From the NCBI GenBank assembly GCA_946406115.1, contig OX291551.1, positions 7,626,001 to 7,690,000 on the forward strand: DNA of 64,000 bases, in the 5' to 3' direction. Of this stretch, positions 48,901 through 58,222 are shown in pieces (positions within the stretch are counted from its first letter, which is position 1; the number at the start of each line of letters is the position of its first letter). The notes beneath the pieces are model-generated. The model saw only the letters and a list, made by a program, of their open reading frames with translations. It was not told the DNA's origin and made no database searches. Source of the DNA: Apoda limacodes (taxonomy: Eukaryota > Arthropoda > Insecta > Lepidoptera > Limacodidae). A program made the translations under genes and the position numbers.

Positions 48901-51900
48901 TAAACTTTTTTTTTAAGTTCTTTATTGTAAAATAAAACATACTGATCACAAAGAAAAACTACTTGTGGGACCTATATAAAGCCACGTTAGTTCAGGTACA
49001 CTGTATCAGAAGCAGTGTTGTGGTGATGGTCTCGAAGGACTAATGATCGGTGAAATATGCCTAATCACGATGTGGGTGCGTAGCCATTGCATACAAACTT
49101 TACATAGTATACCAGTCATCATTTGACTGACCTTTATGCAAACTTTTGTGATCTTAGATTCCAGCTCCTCAGGAGACTCCAATTCTGTGGTTCAGGATCC
49201 TGTGTCAGCTCAGCTTATAAACAACATCAGCATGTTGGATTACCAAACACTAAGCAAGAATGGTGACCTAATTATGGGGCAGGTAAAATTCGTCCAGTTA
49301 TAAAGTTGCATGTAGTTATTTCAATAAAATTTTGGTAACTCTAACTTTTTTATTTAATAGTCTTGTCTTAAGGTGGCGTTAAAGCTAAAGCGAATTCCAC
49401 GTGAACTACTGACTGTGTGATTTTATTGTTGGAATTATTATATAGGGTAAAATATGTTGCATGTTAAATAATTAAGTTGCCGAAGTAATTAAAATAAAAA
49501 TCGGCCAAGTGCGAGAAGGACTCGCGCACGAAGAGTTTCGTACCATTATCTAAACGGCAAAAAAATCTCTGTTTATTGTATGAGAGCCCCCCCTTAAATA
49601 TTCGTTTTACTTAAATTTATAAATTTATAACTATTTATAATAATATTCTCTTAATATTTTAAGCTGTTGCCGTTATCAATATCGAGCAAAAAAATCACGT
49701 TTGTTGTATGGGAGGCCACTTAAGGCTCAAAACTACGAAGGTGGTGAATTTCAGGTTTGCAATTTGAGCATAAAATGTTAAAAGCAATAGCCAAAAAAAG
49801 AAGTATAAATGATTGGTTTGTTATTAAACTTAACATATTTAAAAGGAGCGCGCACAGAATTCACAATTTTTCAAATTACAGCGATTTTAAGGTAACTCGA
49901 CTGCAAAAATCGTCATTTCGTGAACGTAACTAAATATTTATTTTTAAATATAATGTTTATAGAAAACAATAAAATAATATTATTTTTAATAGTATTCTTC
50001 CATAGTTTTTTGAATGCAAATGGAAATTTGGTGAATAGAGATGGATATTTATAAAAATCATCAAATTGAAAATAGAAAAGTAGCAAAGTTTCAAATTTCA
50101 AGCACCAAATTCAAAATATAACAAAATATAGATGACTTTATTTTGTTTGTATGTGCATACTTACATGTTCTTATCTTGTGAAATTAGTATTATAAAGGCA
50201 AATAAAAGTAGAGTTCCCGGAATGACTAATGTGTTTACTGAATGATCCAGTTGAAATTTTCTTACAGGTAAAAGTATTTTTGAGTCATTAATGCGAAAAT
50301 TAACTTTTGTTATTTCTTTAATCTTCTTTAAAAATAATTGATATAATATTATAATCAAACAACATAGAATTCGAAAATAATAAAAACAAAACAGGTTACA
50401 AAACTCTTCTTAATACTTTACTTACTTTTACAAACAAAAATTTTCACAAACTCAACTTTGAACCATTTTTAACTATGCCTAGCGTCTTTAATTTTAATCA
50501 GTCTTTAATAGTAGTCTCATGAAAAATAATCAAATTAAGTATTGCACTTTGAACTAACGCAATAAAATAAAGAATATACGTAATGCAAACGCATAAAATA
50601 AAATAAAATTAATTTTTCTTTTTTTTTCAATAATAAAAATAGCCCCAAGAAAATAAAATAATTAACATTTCTCAAATATATCAACATTAAACTTAAAATG
50701 GAAACTTGCGATTCTTTCAACTTTCAATGACGCTGTAGATGTTATCTCTATAATTTGTTCAAGGTCACATAAGACACATCTTTTGGTTTTAGCTGAAATA
50801 CCTTAGGACGTAAAGCTATGGTTGTTGATAAAAGTACTTGTTTTTGTTACTTGACATCATTTTTAATTACGAAGTCCCTTTTTCGTGGGCACATCCTACT
50901 AACATCATCCTTTTGATATAAATCCCCGACCTTTCGACGTACATCTGGCTTCAAAACTACTTTGCGAACTTTTTTTTCGGACATCAGAATAGTTTTATTA
51001 TTTTTCTGTTTGGGCATTAATAGCTTAGCCATGTGTAACAATATGTACTTTCTGATACCAGTGCCACTAACGCATCTTTGAAAAATTTCTCGCTCTCTTG
51101 AGTTTATCTTTAATGTTGCTGATTTTGTCTTCAATTGTGTAGATAATCCTTCACCAAATAACAGTTGCTTGCGTAGTTCACGAGGTACTGGTACTGGTTT
51201 ATCTTTGATTAAGTTATTCACTTTACTATTGGGAGTCAACTGCTCATTGTCCTTCTTCTTTTCTATCTTTTCCTTTCTGCTTATTTTTTTATTTAACGCA
51301 TCAATCTTACGTCTCATTTCTTATATTTTATATTGTTGTTTTTTTTATTTTTCTGTATGCTTTTGCCCGGTCTTTTTTCACACTTTATCTTTCACGCTGT
51401 CTTCTCACCGAGTTTTGAGGAGACCCTACTAGCTCCGTATCTGAAGACGGCGGAGTATTACTGACTACATTTTCTAACATCTTTTTCTTGTGTCTATATT
51501 TCGTTGAAACATTTTTCTATTGTTTTCTCTGCTTACGTAACTCCCGTTCTGTCATATCTGCTGCTTTCTTACCCTTTTTTTCAGCTTTTTTTTTACTGGT
51601 AGTACGTACTCCCTATCTTTAGCTCGTTTTACTTCTCTTTGTTCCTCTGTCATTTTGTCTAAGAACCTCCGCTTTCTTGCATTGTCTTTTTCCCTTTATT
51701 TTATATAAGCTGAACTATTTTTTTTTAAGTACTGTTTTAGTTTTCTTCTATTTCTCATCTTCGTTTGGTTCTATTTTTACTGAGAACAACAGATCTTTGA
51801 ATTTTAAAAAAAAATTTATTAAATATTAATTAACCAATAAACGAATCATGTCAGAAACCACTACGTCAATCCGGAAACGTTCCCTTAATGACTGTTCCCG

Positions 51901-54900
51901 AAATGACGTTTTGACATTTCGCGCCTATAATTCCGATGGTCACCATCTAAGACATATTATTTCTAGGTTATTGTGAAATAAACAATGATAGTTTTACAGA
52001 ATACTTATTAACTAATATGTATTTTAATATAATTTACTATTGTACCCATTCCCGTGATGACGTATAATAAAGGTACGGTAAAAAATACATGAACATAACA
52101 GTACCACTTAAATTGTTATTTATTTACGCACAAAACAAATGACGCCCGCCTCACAACACTATTGCTCGCCACTAAAGCACACTAGCGCCGCAAGTCGCAT
52201 CCAAGAATAAAAGTTTTCACTACCTAACGCTGCGTTCACGGCTATGACGTTTGATTTCTCGGACAAAGTTTTGACAAATACCGTGTTTAAAATTATTTTA
52301 TTTTCTATATTTTGGCTAAGAATAATAATTGTTTAGGAAACAAACAAACTCTAATGAACATTGAGAATATAAAAAGTATGATTTTACTATTTGTTAACGT
52401 AAGTTGAAGATTGAAGTTTTTGTTTTGGACGCGTTCCCGAACTGACTTTTTGAAATTATTTAAAATTACTTATTTTTCAAATCATAAATTTTAGGTGTAG
52501 ATACATGTAATTGATCTCGATAGTATTGAATTCTTATTTACTGTTATTCATTCGTATATTTTATTTTACGAGCTTCCAAACCGAATTCGCCACCTTCGTG
52601 GTTTTAAGCCTTAAATATTTATTTTATTCTGTTTTTTAGTATTTGTTGTTATAGCGGCAACAAAAATACACTTTCTGTGAAAATTTCAACTGTCTAACTA
52701 TCGCGGTTCATGACATAGAGCCTGGTGACAGATGGACGGACGGACGGACGGACAGCGGAGTCTTAGTAATAGGGTTCCGCTAATTACCCTTTGGGGACGG
52801 AACCCTAAAAATACTTTTGTATTAAGCTAACAAAAAAGGCATATTCGGCATACTTGTAGCAGGGTTGGGCATATTACAAGTATCTTTAATGATTTTCGGA
52901 AATAAAGGGAAGTAACAGGTGTGATCCTTCCACACGGCTCTTGCGCTGTTCAAAATATTGCCTAATTGCCTCGCTCCCTATCTTAATTTGTTTTACCTGG
53001 AATTACACATTTCTATTACTTAAATCATTTGAAATAAAAAGAAATAAGTAACAAATGCATGGAAACGACAAGATTCAAATACAAACAATTCAAAAGTACA
53101 CAGTTCGGGTTAGTTTATTCGCAAAAAGGTTCCAATATACACAATCTTTTTGTTACGTAAGAAATTTGCCTCAGTCTCAACGTAAAAGCCTCTAGATATA
53201 CACTGATACAATATCGGGTTCGATCTATAATTGTAGTTGAACTACGTTTGTATAGGAAATTGAACATTGAGCCCACTTTTTAGAAAAATATTTTCATGAT
53301 AAAATATTATTACCTTGCGAATCCGCTAAAAACAATACAGTAGAAATCGTGTACAAAAGTTTGTACACCATCCTCATGTGTATGAATGCCCCTCCCTCCC
53401 TCCCTCCTTATGTGGACGATACCAATTTTACTATAACAACACTAAATTGCTAACAAAACTCAACACGTGTTTCGCCTTAACACGAGGCATCTTTAGGAGA
53501 CGCAAGTTGTTCGTGCGCTATACCTTCACAAAAACTCCTTAACATGTGGATGGTGTACTTTTTTCTGTACGTGAGTGCTTCTGAATTATTTTTAGCGGAT
53601 TTATAGCGGAGGTACTATTCTGTATAAACAAACAGACAAAAAAAACCGCGATTCAACGTACAAAACAAGAACAAGATGAGGAGTATTTTGTGAAAGCCGG
53701 ATATGTCCGTGGAGTGAACAAAGCAGCTTCTTGAATTGAAAACGCCGCGGGACATTTTAATTTATTAAATTTTGCTGTGATGTCAGTGCTTCTTCAACAT
53801 ATAAAAGTCGAAAATACGTAATCAAGCTAGAGATATAAGGTGCTAAATATTTGTCAATTCTTGTTTTTCACATTTGTGAATTCATGCTATACATGTTTTG
53901 AGTAATTAGTGTTGGAAAGCTATATCCGTTTTTATAAAAATATCCACTTTTGTAAAAGACCAAATTAGTCAATAACACTGAATTTCAGACTTACAATTTT
54001 CTTTTTACAGGCTGAAGATTGTAAATTAAAAGGACACTTGAGCGCTGGTAACAGAAAATTACCAAACTTCGTCAACTGGAACTGGAGCCTCATTAGAAAG
54101 GTACTTCTTTGGATTGTTCTTTCAGCATTAGTTGCTTGTGTGGCAGCTATCATTGCCATGGTTGTAACTATACCCAAAGAATGTAACCCTGATTTACCCT
54201 GGTATCAAGGAAAAGTGTTTTATGAAGTATTTCCTGCTAGCTTTGAAGACTCCAATAATGATGAAACAGGAGATTTTAAAGGTCTTATTAGGAAACTTGG
54301 CTACATCCAAGATTTCGGAGCTTCTGCTATACGTCTTAATTATATATTTAAGGCTGATAATTATCCCGAAAACTATTATAATACTACTTCAATATTGGAA
54401 ATTCATAGCAGTCTTGGTAATTTAAAAGACTTTCAACAATTAGTGGCAGCAGTCCATAGTAGAAACATGTATTTAATTCTTGATATACCTGTAACATCAC
54501 TGGTTACTCAAGTAACGCGTGCTGATTATAATTCTACGGACACAGTTTTGCTTGCCAATGATACTTTGATAGACCCAACATCTACAGCTCTAGCTTTCTG
54601 GGCACACGACCAGAACGTTGATGGATTTTATTTAAAGAATCTAGAAAGGTATGTAGAAAATGTGAATTTCGCCAAAAGCCTTCAGATTTGGAAGCGTCTT
54701 TTAGGAAATGAAAAGATATTTATTGCAAGTTATGAAGCTTATGAAAAGGCTAAAGGTGATTCACTCAACGTTTTGCTATCAAGAGTTGATCTGATCGATG
54801 TATATTTGAACCTGGATAAAGGTATTACAGGCCTGAAAAATCACATTAACGAAGTTATTAATGGAGATTTTTGGTCTAAACCGTATTACCCTTGGATACA

Positions 54901-55516
54901 TTGGAATATTGGAAGTATTAACAGCGAAAGGATATCTGAAAAACATGCCGATAATATACTATCTCTTATAGCACTTGAACTGGTTCTACCTGGTACAATT
55001 AGCATATTCTATGGTGATGAAATAGGATTAGGCAGTTTGCCTGTTAACAGTTTGGAGCAAGACTTTGAACATCAGCATATTCACAATTTAGTACCAATGA
55101 GTTTTCCTAAAAAGAAAAATGAAAATGCACCTAATATTTTGCCATGGAATTCAAAATCTACTTTAGAACCTAAATTTGATTTCTCGCAAATTATACAAAG
55201 TTTTATTCAGATTAGAGTGAATACACCAACCATTTATTTGAGGGCTATATACAAAGAAGGTAACAATCTTAAAAATACTGATATCCGTAATACAGATGAG
55301 AATTTAGTGGTAATAGAAAGATGGTACCCTCGAAGGAATACTTGTGTTTTTGTAGGTAATTTTGGAAAATATTTTATAACTACAGATTTATCTTCAATGT
55401 TTTATGGTGGGATAGTGGTAGCAAGTACCAATAATTCTCTGGTTGGCCAAGTATTGTATTTTGATCAAATTACTTTTTCTCCTCATTCTGCTCTAATCTT
55501 AAAATTGGAGAAGTAA
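42750..55516 (+). CDS. CD98hc: CD98 heavy chain (4F2hc / SLC3A2-like), three exons
   Basis: Type II membrane glycoprotein that escorts LAT-type amino-acid transporters to the plasma membrane. The exons 42750-42960, 49158-49282 and 54011-55516 join in phase (GT-AG) to give 613 residues. The cytoplasmic N-terminus is about 142 residues, rich in Ser/Thr/Pro. A transmembrane helix covers about 143-166 (VLLWIVLSALVACVAAIIAM). Cys170 just outside is placed like the cysteine that bonds to the light chain. The rest is an amylase-like barrel (KVFYEVFPASF, IFYGDEIGLG). The usual GFRxD nucleophile region reads VDGFYLKNLER, so it should not act as a glycosidase. Intron 2 carries a nested transposon. A diverged copy of the last codons follows the stop. 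The first ATG, after ATCACC, is chosen because the next exon joins it in phase. Confidence 0.92.
42961..45411. other. CD98hc intron 1, first part
   Basis: Contains a weak tandem pair (GAAATTAATACTTTT near 43115 and 43300) and a GC-rich stretch at 43600-43830 without a clear product. Confidence 0.45.
45412..45600 (-). mobile_element. Jockey-type LINE 3' end in CD98hc intron 1
   Basis: Begins with a T run and ACTGCCAAGATGGCAAACAA, then GTGGTCACAGTTAGCCTATG. Strongly diverged. Confidence 0.6.
45623..45801. repeat. Possible small inverted-repeat element
   Basis: CAGGGCC at the left and GGCCCTG at the right bound 179 bases with a GC-rich interior. Only seven bases match and no target duplication is clear. 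Confidence 0.3.
45968..46045 (+). mobile_element. tRNA-like SINE head
   Basis: GGTGGTGCAGTGGTAGAATG resembles an A box and GGATTTGATTTCCGGTTA a B box. Stems are incomplete, so this is a SINE relic in CD98hc intron 1. Confidence 0.45.
46458..47060. repeat. AT/AC-rich repeat field in CD98hc intron 1
   Basis: ATATTACAGAGCAGGCGTAC and ATATTTCACAGCAGACGTAC start two similar blocks about 280 bases apart. An (AT)n run lies at about 46905-46930, and ACATATATACACATA-type words are frequent. Confidence 0.6.
47061..49157. other. CD98hc intron 1, last part
   Basis: No gene seen. Short GC-rich patches at about 47930-47970 and 48320-48410 stand out from the AT-rich background. Confidence 0.4.
49158..49282 (+). 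CDS. CD98hc: CD98hc exon 2
   Basis: 125 bases between ATCTTAG and GTAAAA. It encodes SSSSGDSNSVVQDPVS and LDYQTLSKNGDLIMGQ, still cytoplasmic. The phases fit both neighbours, which is the main support. Confidence 0.82.
49496..49723 (+). repeat. 5' half of a GGCCAAGTGCGAG-type dispersed repeat
   Basis: Begins AAAAATCGGCCAAGTGCGAG and runs to GGGAGGCCACTTAA, where the TTAA-flanked element interrupts it. Lies in CD98hc intron 2. Confidence 0.8.
49724..52610. mobile_element. 2.9-kb DNA transposon flanked by TTAA
   Basis: The element has imperfect terminal inverted repeats. The left end begins GGCTCAAAACTACGAAGG and the right end, read inward on the other strand, begins GGCTTAAAACCACGAAGG. About 24 of the first 28 positions match. 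TTAA stands directly outside both ends (49720-49723 and 52611-52614). It splits a copy of a short dispersed repeat whose halves resume on either side. An unoccupied version of the same site is in the copy at 25592-26056. Inside lies a decayed, probably transposase-related frame on the minus strand. TTAA target duplication is known for piggyBac and Sola3 elements. The family here is not settled. Confidence 0.75.
50847..51720 (-). pseudogene. Decayed transposon-encoded protein
   Basis: A 156-codon frame (51317-50847) is Lys/Arg-rich, with FGEGLSTQLKTKSATLK, SGTGIRKYILLHMAKLL and SRMCPRKRDFVIKN. It resembles the N-terminal half of an uncharacterised protein that I associate with insect DNA transposons and that carries a similar CPGKRD motif. 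Upstream, 51330-51720 shows related basic coding remnants (KKAEKKGKKAADMTERELR) broken by stops. The C-terminal half is missing. It lies inside the TTAA-flanked element, so it is the likely source of the transposase. The family match is from memory and needs a search. Confidence 0.5.
52611..52811 (+). repeat. 3' half of the same dispersed repeat
   Basis: Resumes at TTAAATATTTATTTTATTCT and continues through a (GGAC)n stretch to GGGGACGGAACCCTAAAAA. With the part at 49496-49723 it makes one copy of about 425 bases. Confidence 0.8.
52812..53320. other. CD98hc intron 2 remainder
   Basis: AT-rich intron between the nested repeat and the MITE; nothing recognised. Confidence 0.45.
53321..53600. 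mobile_element. Inverted-repeat element (MITE) in CD98hc intron 2
   Basis: Arms of about 60 bases: the left begins ATCCGCTAAAAACAATACAG, the right read inward begins ATCCGCTAAAAATAATTCAG. Both continue to a GTACACCATCC block. The outer 12 bases are perfect. A (CCCT)n stretch lies inside at about 53390-53407. Confidence 0.7.
54011..55516 (+). CDS. CD98hc: CD98hc exon 3
   Basis: 1506 bases from a CTTTTTACAG acceptor to TAA at 55514-55516, 501 residues. It starts AEDCKLKGHLSAGNRKLPNF and holds the membrane helix and the whole ectodomain. Confidence 0.93.
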   Translation, partial: AEDCKLKGHLSAGNRKLPNFVNWNWSLIRKVLLWIVLSALVACVAAIIAMVVTIPKECNPDLPWYQGKVFYEVFPASFEDSNNDETGDFKGLIRKLGYIQDFGASAIRLNYIFKADNYPENYYNTTSILEIHSSLGNLKDFQQLVAAVHSRNMYLILDIPVTSLVTQVTRADYNSTDTVLLANDTLIDPTSTALAFWAHDQNVDGFYLKNLERYVENVNFAKSLQIWKRLLGNEKIFIASYEAYEKAKGDSLNVLLSRVDLIDVYLNLDKGITGLKNHINEVINGDFWSKPYYPWIHWNIGSINSERISEKHADNILSLIALELVLPGTISIFYGDEIGLGSLPVNSLEQDFEHQHIHNLVPMSFPKKKNENAPNILPWNSKSTLEPKFDFSQIIQSFIQIRVNTPTIYLRAIYKEGNNLKNTDIRNTDENLVVIERWYPRRNTCVFVGNFGKYFITTDLSSMFYGGIVVASTNNSLVGQVLYFDQITFSPHSALILKLEK

Positions 55517-55705
55517 ACTGTATAAAAAATGTCCTATACAGCTTTAATTTTTCTTAGACAACCATATAATGTACTTTTTACAGAGTTCTTACATAAAACA
55601 TTTCCTCCTAATTCTGCTATATTCTTGAAATTGGAGATGTAACTGTATAAAAGATGTTTTATGTAACTTTGGTTCTTAGATAAGCATATAATATACTTTT
55701 TACTG
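55517..55705 (+). repeat. Diverged duplicate of the CD98hc C-terminus and 3' UTR
   Basis: The block 55476-55581 recurs at about 55603-55705. The true end codes SPHSALILKLEK and stop; the second copy reads PPNSAIFLKLEM and stop, then a similar AACTGTATAAAAGATG tract. A TTTTTACAG acceptor-like site precedes the second copy at about 55573-55581. Confidence 0.68.
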
Positions 55706-57966
55706 GTTCGTGCGCATACTTAGGTATTTTTTGTTACTATTATGCATCTTTTCAATAGATCTTAAGATTAAAGTTACGAGTTAAATAACTTTAGTTGCTT
55801 ACATTTATAAGAATTTTCAGTATTGCTTGTAGTAGTTGTTTTTTTTAATGTTAACATGAATCTTGTTGTTTGTTTACATTTTTTAAGTATACCTATATTT
55901 TTTAATTACAAATTATAAATATCCTCTATGACTCCTATAAATGCAGAAGGATATTTTTTTGTTAAACTCAATCGTATTATTTTTTTTAAAATTAATTATT
56001 AATAGAAAAAAGTCAGCAATTTATTGAATCTCTGATCAAATTTTTATACTAATTTATTGTTTTGATGTTCCTATGATGTGTTCCGCTTTACAGCATACCA
56101 TAACATTTATCTACTTTTGTAGTTGTATGTATGTTAGTGCCATTTGAAACCAAAGGTTGAATAGTTTTATTTAGAACAATTAAGTTTTACAGTGTGGTTT
56201 AATTAAAAACAAAATATCCTTATATAATCTTTATTTACATTTGTACACATGTGGAATGATAAAATTCAAAGAATCCCTGACAGATTTAATCTCAGCTTTC
56301 ACAAAAACATATTAAAATTTACTGTTAAATAAAAAAAAACTGCTTTGTTTATTCTACTAACAATATTATAATTGTGTTTTTACTACTAACAATATTCGTA
56401 TACATATTATTTTAAAATTATCAATCAGATTATTAACTAGTTTTCGGAAATTCGGCCGCACATTTCTTTTTAACTAGACTTGCCACAAAATTATAATTGA
56501 ATGCAAATTCTTTTTGGAAACAATTATATTTCAATCCCTTTTATTCGAAAACGTTGATTGGTTCGTCGCTATGCTTATATCGTCAATAAGACACACTTTA
56601 CTCCTGCTCTCGAAGCGGGCAGTAATGAGGTGTGATTGAGTTCTAATAAAAAATACTGTGTGTAATGGACGTCACTATGATACTGAGGCGAGTTGGGGTC
56701 GTTCCCTGTACCGCAGTTACCGTACCGTCTGACCTTTGTCTGTATTTAATCCTCACCACTCCTTACTTTGATTGTTGTGTGTTACTATGGTATAAGAAAA
56801 GGTACTGGCCGAAAAAGGGCGAGGCGCGCCTGTTGTATGTAAAAACGTGCGAACTGCGTCTTTATCTTTAATTTCAATATAAATTGGCATTCATTTACTT
56901 TTACTTACCATTTTATATGAATAGTTTTATCTAAGAGCGACTTTTATTTCGTATTATTATAGGCGAGGATCGTGTATTACTGGATCACAAAGTATTTTTA
57001 GCTGAGGCGACTGATATTGAAACCCCCGCTACGCTCAGCATTCAAAATTGCACCCTCGCCCACTATTATTGCGTTCACTTGTATCTACTATTTTTCTTAT
57101 AAAAAGACCCGGGCAACCTTTATTGTGTTTATTTTCAAAATAACTTAATAGGCGTCCGAATTTTCGATCCTTATTAATAACTATAATTTTCATTGTTTAA
57201 ACAGTTTTGGACCATCTCAAATTTGAGGTTAAAATTCCATCTCACAAAAAATCTGTAGCTATGAAATATGCTATAAATAACTTAATGAGGAGGTAGTTAA
57301 AGGATGTATATCTTTTCAACTATGAAGGTAACTGTAGTTAAACAGAAAGGCAAAAGTGTTCTTATGAAAGTATAAATTTGTACGGGAATCTTAAATACGT
57401 ATGTACTTAAACACTAAAACTCTATGTTATATCTACTATGTACACTGTTTGTGAAGAAAAATAAATAGTTGTGGAAATTAAGTATTTCTATAATTTTCTA
57501 TGACTAAACAATGACTTCAGTTACAGACGTAAAATTAAATAATTATATTAAATAGATCTAAATCAAATCCAAAAACAAACAACAATTGCTTAATTGTACT
57601 TTTTAATTTTTTGTTAAATGGGTCATATCATTATGTTTTTTTTTTTAATATTGTTATTGGTTTTAATTTAGATAATTTCCTAATAAATATGAGTAATTTT
57701 GTAAATGCTAATTCTGTTAGAAGTTAGAAATCTCTCATTTTCAAATAACAGAATTCAACACATAAATATTAAAAAAAAAAGTTTTACCGAGTTTAGCTAG
57801 TAATTCAAACTCGATATTTCCTAATTTAATAAGCAAAATCTGATAAAGGTGAGGGATATTTAACCGTCAGTCTTATATATGGCGTATCTTGATCGGTGGA
57901 TAAATAGCTCATAGCACTGGAAGGATTCACAAATCAGTAAAAGGACTATTCAGTTCGCAAAATAAT
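55706..57966. other. Flank between CD98hc and expanded (convergent)
   Basis: Holds the 3' UTRs of both genes, which converge. A repeat-like GC-richer patch at 56570-57065 has CTCGAAGCGGGCAGTAATGA and an inverted pair GGCGAGG / CCTCGCC (about 56963 and 57054). Confidence 0.5.
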
Positions 57967-58139
57967 AGAAGTCACCTGTTATACCATAGCTTAATAACAC
58001 ATAGCTAGCTCACACGACTCATAACTACATTAAGACGCTCGCGCAGTTCCGAGCGCTTATTGGTACGAATAACAGGAATTCGTAAATTTGTATCGAGAGA
58101 GCTAGCTGTGTGTTCTTATTAAGCTGTGGTAATACTTCT
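57967..58139. mobile_element. Foldback MITE in the expanded 3' flank
   Basis: Inverted arms of about 42 bases: left AGAAGTCACC through CATAGCTTAATAACACATAG to GCTAGCTC; right read inward AGAAGTATTACCACAGCTTA to GCTAGCTC. Total 173 bases, 84 bases beyond the stop codon, so probably in the 3' UTR. Confidence 0.65.
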
Positions 58140-58222
58140 GTTCGGATGGAAAAACAATTCGAAACAATAGCAAGTTAAAAACAAATGTTTTGACGAGCTG
58201 AATAGGTTTTGAATTTCGAACG

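Noticed and set aside
52733..52755. (GGAC)n array as a notable locus
   Set aside because: It is a usual internal feature of the dispersed repeat family seen elsewhere in the window.
56665..56871. 68-codon frame between CD98hc and expanded
   Set aside because: It lies in repeat-like DNA with no family resemblance.
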